From the NCBI GenBank assembly GCA_010909165.1, contig VJWM01000196.1, positions 186,001 through 250,000 on the forward strand: a stretch of DNA of 64,000 bases. The letters are read 5' to 3'. A program made the position numbers and the translations under genes. Position 1 is the stretch's first letter. Each line of letters begins with the position of its first letter. The notes under the pieces were generated by a model that worked only from the letters and a program-made list of their open reading frames with translations, ran no database searches and was not told the origin of the DNA. This DNA comes from Anthoceros angustus (taxonomy: Eukaryota > Streptophyta > Anthocerotopsida > Anthocerotales > Anthocerotaceae). Shown piece by piece: positions 46,901 through 57,292 of this stretch.

Positions 46901-48215
46901 AGCCTCTCGAAACCGGAGACCCCTGGAAGGCTCAAGGAGATGAAGGCCACGGGACAAAGACAGGGACCCTAGTGGCCTGTTGAGATGACGGAGCGCGGAG
47001 AGGAGCAACCGGAGGAGAACGAGGAGCGCGATGCGATCGAGGTAAGCACCCGCACCTCACCATGGAAGGAGGGGCCAACGGCGAGTCACGGCGATCGGGA
47101 ACAGCTGGAGGACTTCGAGGAGAGCCAGAGGAGTCCCGAGGGAGGAAACCTGGTGGGCGTGAGTCCGACTTTGTCCGACCTGAGGGAGGCCGACTCAAGT
47201 CCGGACTCAATAAGTCCGGACTCAAGTCCGGACTAATAAGTCCGGACCAAGTCCGGACCTAGGACCCCGAGGTCCGGACCCTGAGACAAGGTCGGACCTA
47301 GCCCCGGACCAGAAGCCGACTCAAGTTCGGAGTCGAGACAGACAGGACCCACCGGGCAAGAAGGAGGAGCCCCTTCGACTTACGCTTAGGGGAGCAGATA
47401 GGTGGCCCCACCGGCCAAGGACCTGGGCCAGGATGACGCCGTGGTAACGGCGGTTGTCGCCACGCCAGAGCCCAACCCGGCTGTGATTCCGGGAGAGGAG
47501 AGGCCACGGATCATCCGATTGGGTGCACAACCGTGACGGGGATTGACCACCCAGAGGGCCCTGTGACCTTCCCACCACAATGGGCGAAGGAGATAGGGGA
47601 TAGGCTGGTAGGCGGCCGATTAGGTATACCGAAATGTAATAGGGGACGCCATAAGATAAGAGGCCGAGGCCGCCTAGTAAAGCATCTTTCTCTTGGTGTT
47701 GATGCCGCTCTTGCACCTTTGTGAGTCTTCTTGCTAACGTGAGTCCCGAGTCACCGAAAGGTGCACGACCCGGGAGATTGATCAAGGTCCCGTGACGACT
47801 TAACGCTGTGGTGTGCGGTGAAGGGTGACGTGATCCTGCTCGCCCCGAGCCGCGTCCCAACCGAACGGATCGAACGTGAGGAGGAACCCGGAGGGTGGAG
47901 CCCGGACGAGAGGCCCATGAACGACGGGAGGTCCGATCACAGAATCTTTTCTAAGATCAAGAGTGTAGAGGAGAGAGGAAAGGACCGATGCGTGAGGGAT
48001 GTATGTGAACGATACGGACGCGAACGGGTCCTTAAACGCTTGGCCATACCGGCTCAGACGGTGAACAGAGTAGTTAGGAGTATGTGTGTTGAGACCGAAC
48101 GAGCGCTAAGGACGGTAAGAATCACCAAACGCGTAAACGGCCTATCATTCCCCTTTGGGAACGGACTTCTTCCTACAACGACACGGGATTGTGCCCATCG
48201 GCAATAAAGTCCACA
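43913..48215 (+). repeat. 3' LTR of the Ty3/gypsy element
   Basis: 4303 bp, collinear with the 5' LTR over its full length. Differences are mostly gaps of one to several bases in GC-rich strings. It ends CCACA and is followed by the CATAT target duplication. Confidence 0.88.
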
Positions 48216-49517
48216 CATATGCAACACTAATTTTGCGGGAGTGGAAACACTCTCTCAACGTGGGAGAAAGTGCTCATCCACCTTGCTCGTCGGGAGGAGA
48301 GAATCTTTAAAATTAAATTCATTGGAACTTCAAGTTCATAGGAAGGTGCATTCGACTTTTTGAAAACCCTTCTCCCTTCTCGACGAGAGTGAGACTCACC
48401 TACTTAAGAGAACATCTCGTGCAACAACGCGTGCAAGTGGAGGCATGGCATCATAGGAGCTTCTATTAGGGAAAATGAGCAGGGAGGAACAAGTTTAATT
48501 GTGACCCAATACAGGTCAAAAAATGCATAGCATATATGGTTTCATCTGGACTAACTCAATGAAATGCATGTTGGCGTAGACAGTCAGGCATCTTGTCTTC
48601 AAGTCATCTATGTAAATCGCTATATGCAGGATCTGAGACCAGATATAGGCCATATGGACAACCACGGAAGGAGCCGTACTCGGAGAAGAGGCCGGATCAT
48701 CTGGCGGATACCTTTCACCATTGCTACTCGGGAGGAACAAGGAGCTTACTCTTAGCCTTGAAAGGTCAACAACTTGAGGCGGAAGAAAGGATTTCAGCGG
48801 CCTTAGGGTTGTTTGAAGACATGGCCTCTGTTGGGATCTTGTGTCTCGTTCCATCCCCAAGCAATCCAACGTCCTTGACCTTTGCCGTTTTCCTCCCACT
48901 TCTTTGCAGCTTCTCGATGCCCTCTATTGCTGTTATCTTGTATTGGTTTCAATTCACAAGAACCCCCTCCAACTTCTCCATCGATTCCAAGACACGCCCG
49001 GGACCTTCTTGTCTCTAAGGATGGCCTCATGCCATAAATGTTGTACACAAGATCGTCTACCCTCCTCCACCTCATCGCTTTCTATTTGCTTCCAAACATA
49101 TCCATCGTTGTTAGTTGGCGGTCCAAAGTAGGCTTCGATGACAGATTTTAATCTTGTCGCGTAGGGCCCTTGTGACTGTCTTGTCCCTCACGTTGTATCC
49201 ATCACCCCGGATTTTCCCCTCATCCTTCCATGACCAGGTGATGAGAGGCCTTTTGGGTGAACCCCATATGGCTTCAAGCTTGCTCCCCCATTTAGCAGCT
49301 CCCTGCTCTCTCCCCCTCTTGCTCCTTTGCTCGCCCCTATTGGCTAATCGCCCACACCAACTTGCCCGTGGCGCCTCCACCCTCACCGTTGGTTGCACTC
49401 TCACCGGACTCATCATCATCCCTATTTGTGGACCAAAGAGTCCTCTTCGCGCCTCCTAAACACAAACAGCAAGCACGCTTTGTGAGCTTACGATAAATTA
49501 AAACCAAAGAGACTAGT
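48216..49517. other. Right flank of the element, copy 1 (unidentified unique-looking sequence)
   Basis: 1.3 kb starting with the CATAT duplication and ending at CTAGT. No recognised gene. The minus strand has a moderately long frame at 49111-49419 (Arg/Lys-rich) with no known domain. It recurs, somewhat longer, at 51421-52800. Confidence 0.6.
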
Positions 49518-49562
49518 TGTGCCGACTTTAGCTGACGGCCAGCCGGGCGGCATAATCCCGTG
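49518..49562 (-). repeat. 45-bp stub of the minus-strand LTR
   Basis: It matches the start of the solo LTR at 52801 (TGTG.CGACTTT.GCTGACGG) and then stops abruptly. It marks the right edge of duplication unit 1. Confidence 0.8.
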
Positions 49563-51420
49563 CAGTGCAGGAGGTAGAGGAGGCGGCGGATGGAGGCAGC
49601 AAGGACCTGGGCTACAACTCAAGATGCGTCGGAGGCGGTGATTCTCAGCAGAATCCACGACCTCGAGCACGAATAGTGCCTCGGCTCCGTCGAAGGCGGA
49701 GGAAAATCGGCGACTATCGAGGTTGGGCGTTGCCGAGCTGAAGGAGGAAGTCGGACGGAGTATCGGCACAGAGGGCGGAGCTAAGAATGAGCGGAGGCGC
49801 GAGCTGGAGGCAGAAAGAAGGCTGGTCCCGGTGAGAAAGGCGGAAGGAGCAGCTGCGCCGGCGATGGTGGCAATGGAAGGCAGCGGGGGCTGGGCGGTGA
49901 AGCAGTACGGCGAGGAGGTGGAGGCCGCCCTTGTAGCCTCGCGTGTCTGACCGGCTCAGTCAAATCTGGCGGAGGTGGCCCAACAAGGCGGCCGACTCCG
50001 GAACACTTATGGCGGAGGGTATCGGGTGCTCGGGCACGTGGAAGAGCAATTCAACAAGTCGATTCGGACTTTGCCTATTACCCAGCTCTGAAGGCGATGA
50101 AGCCTCGGCGGCTGAGCAGACGGACCACAGGCTCGAAGGAGATGAAGGCCAGGGGGCCGAGGGACCCTAGTGGCCTGTTTGGAGATAATAGGCGGAGGAG
50201 CGGAGGCAGCGAGGAGGCGGCGGATCTCGGCGAGGTAAGCACCCGCACCTCACCATGGAAGGAGGGGCCAGCAGAAGGAGTCACTTGAGCGCCGGGAGCA
50301 GTGGAGGACTTGAGGAGAGCCACGGAGGAGTCCGTGAGGAAACCGGGTGGGCGTGAGTCGGACTTTGTCCGGACCGAGGCCGGACCACAGTCGGACCTCG
50401 TGTTCCGGACCACAGTCGGACCCGAAGTCCGGACCACAGTCGGACCCGTGTCGTCCGGACCACGAGGTCCGGACCCCGACAAGGTCGGACCTAGCCCGGA
50501 CCCGGAAATAAGCGGACTCACGAGTTCGGGGTCGAGAGACCTCGAGGCCGGTGCGGCGATGAGGAGCCCCGACTTACGCTAGGGAGCGATGGTGGCCCCG
50601 TGAAGGACCGAGGAGGCCGAGGAGGATGGCGTCGTGTAGGCGGTTGTCGAACCGCCGGTACTGAGATTCGGGAGAGGAGGGCCCGCCTCACGGATCATCC
50701 GATTGGGTGCACCACAAGCTGTCGGGGCGAGTTGGACCACCCATTCGGGGCCAGGACCTTCCACAGTCGGCGAAGGAGATAGGGGAAAATATGGTAGTAG
50801 ATTAGGGTATCTGGCTATTTCGAATAGGGGTGTAATAAAGGCGCCACTTGGGCGCGATATAAGAGGTGCTCTAGTAAAGCATCTTTCTCTTGGTGTTGAT
50901 GCGTTCTTGCGGACCTTTGTGAGTCTTCTTGCTAACGTGAGTCACGATGGCGAGCCGGCGGCTCGGGAGATTGATCAAGGTCCGTGGCGGACTTAGCAGC
51001 GTTGTGGTGTGTGCGGGGAAGGGTGATGGTGACGTGCTCGTCGGGCAGCGTCGGCAAAAGCAAGCAGCGTGGCCGGAGGAACTCGGGAGGGTAGAGCCGG
51101 ACGGAGGCCGGCGGAGCAGCGGAGGAGGTCGGCTGCGTAACCAGCGTCTTTTCTAAGGCGAAGAGTGTAGCGTGAGAGGAGAGAGGAAAGGGCCGGATCG
51201 TGAGGATGTATGTGAGCAATCTGACGAGCAGGTCCCTAGCGTTTATAGCTGTCGGTGCGTTGTGAGTAGTTAGGAGTATGTGTGTGTTGAGGCGAGCGCT
51301 AAGGGCGGTAGAATCACACGAAGCAGTGGCGGGCCTATCATTCCCTTGGGAACGGACTTCTTCCTACAACGACACGGGATTGTGCGCGCCCGGCTGGCCA
51401 TCAGCAAAAGTCCCGCCACA
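49563..51420 (+). repeat. Truncated plus-strand LTR (right 1.86 kb), duplicated
   Basis: Collinear with about 46337-48215 of the 3' LTR. It starts abruptly in U3 and ends GTCCCGCCACA, followed by CATATGCAAC as at the true element boundary. Together with the flank and stub it shows a tandem duplication of the element's right end. Confidence 0.85.
50857..50866 (+). promoter_or_regulatory. TATA-type motif of the LTR promoter
   Basis: GATATAAGAG lies about 20 nt before the conserved AAAGCATCTTTCTCTTGGTG, likely the start of R. This is the clearest version among the LTR copies. Confidence 0.45.
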
Positions 51421-52800
51421 CATATGCAACACTCAATTTGCGGGAGTGGAAACACTCTCTCAACGGGGAGAGAGAGTGCTCATCCACCTTTGCTCGTCGG
51501 GAGGAGAGAGAATCTTTTAAAATTAAAATTCATTGGAACTTCAAGTTCATAGGAAGGTGCATTCGACTTTTGAAATTCAGGCACCCTTCTCCCTTCTCGA
51601 CGAGAGTGAGACTCACCTACTTAAGAGAACATCTCGGTAGGTTGCAACAACGTGCAGTGGAGAGCATGTCATCATAGGAGCTTCTAGTTAGGGCCCGAGG
51701 TGAGCAGGGAGGAACAAGTTTAATTGTGACCCAATACAGGTCAAAAAAAATGCATAGCATATATGGTTTCAGCTCTAACTCAAGAAAATGCATGTTGGCG
51801 TAGCTTACAGTTGTCTTGATCGGCATTCTCTATGTGGCTTATCGCCCATGCGAGGATGGAGACTATCCGTTAGGCCATATGGACAACCCACGGAAGGAGC
51901 CCGTACTCGGAGAAGAGGCCGGGATGCTGAGTCTGGCGGATACCTTTCGCCGCCGTTTGCTACTCAGGAGGAACAAGGAGCTTACTCTTCGCCTTGAGCT
52001 GAAAGGTCAACTTCAGCTTGAGGCGGGAAGAAAGGATTTCGCGACGCTTAGGGTTGTTGAGTTGAAGACATGGCGTCTCTGTTGGGATCTGCTTGTGTCT
52101 CAGTTCCATCCCCAAGCAATCCAACGTCCTTGACCTTTCGAAGCCGTTTTCCCTCCCACTTCTTTGCGAGCTTCTCGATGCCCTCTATTGCTGTTATCTT
52201 GTATTGGTTTCAATTCACAAGAACCCCCTCCAACTTCTCCATCAGGATTCCAAGACACATCAGCCGGGGGACCTTCTTGTCTCCTAAGGATGGCCTCATG
52301 CCATAAATGTTGTACACAAGATCGTCTACCCTCCTCCACCTCATCGCTTTCTATTTGCTTCCAAACATATCCATCGTTGTTAGTTGGCGGTCCAAAGTAG
52401 GCTTCCGATTGATTTTAATCTTGGTCGTAGGGCCCTTTGTAGTATCTTGTCCCTCACGTTGTATCCATCACCCCGGATTTTCCCCTCATCCTTCCATGAC
52501 CAGGTGATGAGAGGCCTTTTGGGTGAACCCCATATGGCTTCAAGCTTGCTCCCCCATTTAGCAGCTCCCTGCTCTCTCCCCCTCTTGCTCCTTTGCTCGC
52601 CCCTATTGGCTAATCGCCCACACCATAACTTGCCGTGGGGCTGCCTCCACCTCACCGTTGGTTGCACTCTCACCAGACTCATCATCATCCTCATATTTGT
52701 GGACCAAAGAGTCCTCTTTCTGCGCCTCCTGCGAAACACAAACAGCAAGCACGCTTTGCAGGAGCTCCCTTCTGCATAAATTAAAACCAAAGAGACTAGT
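51421..52800. other. Right flank of the element, copy 2
   Basis: 1.38 kb, the same sequence as 48216-49517 but less gapped. It ends at the CTAGT target site of the solo LTR. The minus strand carries open frames at 52380-52841 and 52603-52839 without recognisable domains. It may be an older unclassified repeat or a gene remnant. Confidence 0.6.
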
Positions 52801-53744
52801 TGTGGCGCGACTTTCGCTGACGGCCAGCCGGGCGCGCACAATCCCGTGTCGTTGTAGTAAGGGGCCCGCTCCTAAGAGAATGATAGGCTCCGTTGGCCAC
52901 GTTTCAATCGTTTCTCACCTCAACGCCGTGACCGTTTCAGACTCAAACACACACGCTTATCGTTTTACGACTAACTACTCGTAACGTCCACCGAATAGGC
53001 CCGGCGTGACCAAACGTTTAAGGACTCGTTATCCTCAGATTATCATTCGGCCGCCTGCTCTTCTAATCCGTTCCTCTCACTCTCGCTACATACATCGTTC
53101 TTGGGGAAAAAGGCGGGTGGGCTGCGTGGTTCGGACCTCCTCACGTTCCTGGGCCTCTCCGTCCGGCTCTACCACCTCCGTCCCTCCGCTCACGCGTTCC
53201 GGTCCGTCTAACGTCGATCCGCTGCCCTGGATGAGCAAGGGTCTCCGATCATTCGCCCCTGCACACACCACCACACGTTAGAGTCGCCACGGGACTGGAT
53301 CAGTCTCTCGAGTAGCCGGCGCTGCTTTCGGTGACTCGGGACTCCGTTAGCGAGAAAAGGCGTGCAAGTGCAAGAAAGCGGTACACCAAGAAAGATACTT
53401 TACTATAGCAGCTTCAGCCCTCTCATACTACGCCCAAGTGCGGCGTCTTTATTACCTATTACGGTGATGGCGATTGGTGTGCCCCTAATCGGCCGCCTAC
53501 GTTCCCCTCCGCCTATCTCCGTCGTCGTGAGGTGGGCACAGGGAGCCCTTGGTTCCGCCTCGGTATTCCTTGCCACTGACTGCGGGCGCACCCATCGGAT
53601 GATCCGCGGTAGACCCTTCCTTCCCGAGACCCTTCGGGTTGGAGCTCGGCGGTCGAGACAACCGCGGTAACCACCACATCCTCCTCTCCTGGCCTTCGAG
53701 TGGGTCCCCGCCCTGTAGGGCCACCGGTTGACTGCTCCTCCTGA

Positions 53745-54460
53745 GCAAGTCGGGGGTGACTCCCTCTCTCCTCCTAAGTCCGGACCTCGGAGTCCGGTCT
53801 CGACTCCACGGTCCAATCTTCAGACATCGGCCTTATTTCCAGAGTCCGGACCTTAGGCTCCGGTCTCGTCTCCAGAGTTCGGACCTCAAGGTCCGTTCTT
53901 ATTACCAGGGTCCGGTCCTCAAGCCCCGGACCCCCGACCACCTGACCACCTACTGTTGGGGGCCCATCCTCGCTCACCGGCCCTCCTCCATGGCTTGGGT
54001 CCGGTTGGTTTCCTCCTTCCCCACCCCCTTCGGGGCGCTCGTTCCTATCCTCCCTAGCTGGTTGCGGCTGACTTACCTCAAGGCTGGTCACGTTGGCGCG
54101 TCTGCTCCTCCCAGGCAAGTCGGGGTGACTCCCTCTCTCCTCCTAAGTCCGGACCTCGAGTCCGGTCACCATCCACGGTCCAATCTTGGGACTTATTTCC
54201 AGTCGGGACCTTGGGCTCCGGTCGTCTCAGTTGGACCTCAAGGTCGTTCTTATACTGGTCCGGTCCTCAAGCCCGGACCCCAGGCCCGACCACCTCTGTT
54301 GGGGCCCATCCTCGCTCAAGGCCCTCCTCCATGGCTTGGGTCAGTTGGTTTCCTCCTTCCCACCCCTTGGTCGCTCGTTCCTATCCTCCCTGGCGGGTTG
54401 GTGGCTTACCTCAAGGTCGGTCGTTGGCGCGTCATGTCTCTGGGGTTCTTCTCCACGTGG
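53745..54460. repeat. Tandem duplication of the GTCCGGAC array segment in the solo LTR
   Basis: The unit at 53745-54115 (starts CAAGTCGGGGGTGACTCCC) is repeated at 54116 to about 54460. Each unit holds a set of GTCCGGAC-like palindromes followed by a CCATGGCTTGGGTC segment. Confidence 0.85.
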
Positions 54461-54773
54461 TCACCGAACAAGGCCACAAGGCCCCAGTCTGTCCCATGCC
54501 CTTCTTCTCCTTCCACTCCTTGACCCGGTCCAGGTCCGTCCGGTTATGGCGGGTGCGAAGCTTGCCTTGAGGAGCTCGGCGTGGTAGGCAAAATCCGAGT
54601 CGATTTTGGATTGCCTCTTCCACATGCGCCCGGGCACCCACCCTCCCGCCGCCATAGGTGCTCGGCGGTAGCGTCTTTGTCCGGCTTGGCCCGTCCCTCT
54701 GCGGTTGTCGGTTGGGCGAGCCGAGAATCATGGCCACGAGGAGGCCTCCGTTCCTTCCCTGACGCTGCTCCGC

Positions 54774-55193
54774 CTACTCAGCTCCGTCGTCGCTTTGTGC
54801 CCTTCCCGCCATGATGCAGCGCGCCCCCTCCGCCTTCCTCAACACCAGCAGCTTCTTTTCTACGTCCAGAGCCCTTGCTCCTCCGTTCATCCTGGTTTGA
54901 AGCTCCACCATCTCCCTCCTTAGGCGGTCCGGCAACTCTGCCCGATTTCGTGCTTCGTCCAGGTCCTTCTCCATTTCGGCGACGTCTTGCTCCTTGTTCC
55001 ATCGCCTTACCTCTTTCGTCCTCCAACAGAGCTGGAGTCGCTTTATCTCCCGCTCGTGATCAGCGATCACGCCTCGAAGAGCTCCGTTCCGCTCGATTGT
55101 GTCTTGGAGCTGCAGCTCCAAGGTCTCCTTGCGGTCTTCCATCTCCTGCCACCGTTCCTCCGCTCCACACAACTGAGCCCGGAGATCCTCCAT
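54774..55193 (-). CDS. Coiled-coil portion of the U3-encoded protein
   Basis: A 139-codon open frame, Glu/Arg/Lys/Leu-rich with heptad-like spacing (MEDLRAQLCGAEERWQEMED at its start, EMEKDLDEARN and LRREMVELQTRM later). It follows, in the same direction, the 325-codon ORF (56315-57292) and a second heptad-like stretch near 55640-55710 (MVLLQEQLEAAQEAKKKAES). It is probably part of one protein interrupted by small frameshifts. No known domain recognised. Confidence 0.5.
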   Translation of the reverse strand: MEDLRAQLCGAEERWQEMEDRKETLELQLQDTIERNGALRGVIADHEREIKRLQLCWRTKEVRRWNKEQDVAEMEKDLDEARNRAELPDRLRREMVELQTRMNGGARALDVEKKLLVLRKAEGARCIMAGRAQSDDGAE

Positions 55194-55310
55194 CTCCTTG
55201 TTGCTGGCCTCTTTCTCTTCCGCGCAGTGGTCAGGTACTGCTCAGCCTCACAGCGCCTTGAGTTAGCAGCGGCATCGGCCGTCTCCCTCCACCGGTTCGA
55301 TCCGGGTAGA

Positions 55311-55883
55311 TCATGGTGGTTTGCGCGGCCTCCGCCTCGCGCCGCCTTCACTGAGCTTAGGGCTTGGTGTTGTTCTCTGCCGCCTCGGCCAGGTCTCGAG
55401 CCCGCTCTGCCTGTCCTCGGGCTTCCTCCAACTCCCCTGGCCACTTCCGTCGCTGCAGGTCCTCCGGCTTGGGCCTCCACACTTGGTGCCGCTGCTAAAG
55501 GACTTTGGTCCGGTCTTGCTGAATAGACCGGACCTCCCGCTCTGCTTCCCGATGCTTCCCTCCTCGATTCGAGCGAGGGATTCCGCCTTCTTCTTGGCCT
55601 CCTGGGCCGCCTCCAGCTGCTCCTGGAGGAGCACCATGCGCCTCCTGGTTGCCTCCACCTCGTGGGTCTTCTCTGCCGTCCCGCAGAGACCCCAGAGCAT
55701 CCCGTCCATGACGGTTGCCAGGACTCGCCGTGTCTCTTCCACGGCCACAGCTGGCGAAGCACCCAAGAAGTCCGTCGTGGGTGCGGGCATTTCCGGTCCG
55801 TTAAGGACCGGGTCCGGGGTGAGTCGGACTTGGCTCTCGGACCATCGGGACCCTCGGGTCCAGTGCCTAGTCGGTCCTTCCAC
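55311..55883 (-). pseudogene. Middle part of the U3-encoded protein (linker and first heptad region)
   Basis: A 190-codon frame. It contains TTDFLGASPAVAVEETRRVL, DGMLWGLCG and then ATRRRMVLLQEQLEAAQEAKK. The same peptide pieces are legible at 36060-36300 and 45750-46010 in the other LTRs (VEETRR, TDFGGL/TDFVGA), so this frame is the conserved one. The preceding stretch, near 55900-56000, has a PSPPPSPKRRR-type basic motif that could be a nuclear-localisation signal (inference). The frame is lost at its 3' end. Confidence 0.45.
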
Positions 55884-56314
55884 TTCCTTGGCCCGTTTGG
55901 CCGCTGCTCCTTCTCCGCCCGTCTTCGTTTTGGGCTTGGTGGCGGTGAGGGGTCGGGTGGCGTTTCCCTCTCCCGTCGGAGATAGGACGGGCTCCGGATG
56001 TGGCTGCGCGGTGCCCCTGCACCTTGAGGCGGCGTCCTCCGCTCTCCTGCACTTCCGCCTCCGCCTCCTGCCACTCTAGGGTGAGAGGAAACTGTGCAGT
56101 GTGCTCCTTGGCGCTTCGTTGGTAGGAGCCACCTTCCGCCTCTTGACGACTCGCTTTGTCCGGCGTGGCTCCACTTTGTGTGGCAGTTCTTTGGTGGTAG
56201 GCGTCGCCCGGTCAACTCTCTTCCCAGTGCTCGTCCGTGGCGGGCACCTCCTCCTCCGGAACGAGGAGGAGGCAGGGATATCCTCCCATACCTCTCGGGC
56301 GGCAAGGTGTCCAT

Positions 56315-57292
56315 TCAGACGATGGTCCGGAATCCCTCCCAATCGTCTTCCTCCGGGCCGTTTGGCCTTAGGAGGTCGGGCCTCCGCCTCGCACCTTCGC
56401 TCCTTCCGCTCGCCTCGCGCCGCTCCTTCCGCTCTGCCTCCGGTGAGGCGCCAGACTCAGGCCGCTCCTCTTCTCCCTCGAGGTTGAGGTGTCCCCATAC
56501 ATGGATGAGGAAGGGGCAGTCTTGTGAGGCGACTTCGCCTGTAGCCTCAGCCTCCCGCTGATCCGGCGATAATACGCCCACGCTTTGCCTCAACAGGCGC
56601 GCAGAACACTGAAGATTATCACCAAGGTGATCCACCTTGGTGAGCATGTTCCAGTGGACAATGACCTTAGCCACTGCCCTCACCCGCCTATCCAGCAGGT
56701 CCGACATCAGCCAGCCGTTGGACGACCGTTGCGTCCCCGGCCTCAGCATCGCCGCCTTTGCCGCTTCTACCTTCCCCCTCACCTTGAGCTCCGGAACTAC
56801 ACCCCCAATTTCTTCCACCGGGCGGATGTAAACCGCCCTCAGGACCTCCACGGTCCACCTCCTGGGGTCCTCCCTCAAGCTTTTGGAGCGGACCTCCTTG
56901 TTGGCGACGGCCAGCATCTTCCTGGCATATTCTCTGACGAGCGTGACGCTGTCGAACGTCCAAACTGCGCTGAAGATGTCTAGGTGCCATTTCTCCACCA
57001 AGTCTTCTGCTTCCTCCAGCCTGTGGTCCAAGTGGGTATCTCCGGTGACAATTAAGGCCCACTGCGCCAGGGCTCCCATACCTCCGCTGCCTTCTTGGGT
57101 CCCATCGCCGCGTCCTTCTTGCTCCGCTGTTGGCGACTGTTGGCGATTGTTGGCGCCCTGCTCCCTCTTCGCCGCGTTTGCTGCTCCAACCACGAAGGTG
57201 AGCCGCGCGAAAGTGCCCGAGCGCTCGAAAAGATAGCGCCAAAGAGCTGGGTGGCGGAGCGCGAGAGACTGCGAAAATCGTCGCGAGGTCAC
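56315..57292 (-). CDS. U3-encoded ORF of unknown function (N-terminal part)
   Basis: 325 codons, about 520 nt into the LTR on the sense strand. No known domain recognised. Notable segments are FDSVTLVREYARKMLAVANK, EDPRRWTVEVLRAVY, DLLDRRVRAVAKVIVHWN and LTKVDHLGDN. The same peptides can be traced through broken frames in both LTRs of the full-length element (for example FDNATLVR near 44655, TKVDHLGDN near 35265 and 44955). The element has its own gag-pol in the interior, so this is an additional gene. In genomic RNA it would lie 3' of integrase, a position used elsewhere by env or accessory genes. It may be a captured host gene or a transposon accessory factor. Confidence 0.55.
   Translation of the reverse strand: MTSRRFSQSLALRHPALWRYLFERSGTFARLTFVVGAANAAKREQGANNRQQSPTAEQEGRGDGTQEGSGGMGALAQWALIVTGDTHLDHRLEEAEDLVEKWHLDIFSAVWTFDSVTLVREYARKMLAVANKEVRSKSLREDPRRWTVEVLRAVYIRPVEEIGGVVPELKVRGKVEAAKAAMLRPGTQRSSNGWLMSDLLDRRVRAVAKVIVHWNMLTKVDHLGDNLQCSARLLRQSVGVLSPDQREAEATGEVASQDCPFLIHVWGHLNLEGEEERPESGASPEAERKERREASGRSEGARRRPDLLRPNGPEEDDWEGFRTIV

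Larger units (their letters stand above)
34212..48215 (+). mobile_element. Ty3/gypsy LTR retrotransposon, 14.0 kb, with giant LTRs
   Basis: 5' LTR 34212-38544 (4333 bp) and 3' LTR 43913-48215 (4303 bp), both TGTGG…CCACA, are flanked by the 5-bp duplication CATAT. A primer-binding site follows the 5' LTR and a purine-rich GATGAAGGGAG precedes the 3' LTR. The interior, 38545-43912, has degraded gag (zinc-knuckle remnant near 39885), reverse transcriptase (41800-42110), RNase H (about 42400-42560) and integrase (about 43130-43480). The order RT-RH-INT is that of Ty3/gypsy. Every frame is interrupted by small gaps. The LTR pair differs mainly by short indels, with long identical runs, which suggests a young insertion or consensus errors. 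Confidence 0.9.

Noticed and set aside
55067-56314. 415-codon minus-strand frame in the solo LTR taken as one protein
   Set aside because: The frame conserved among LTR copies is a different one in 55311-55883 and 54774-55193. Most of this ORF is a shifted Arg/Pro/Gly-rich reading.
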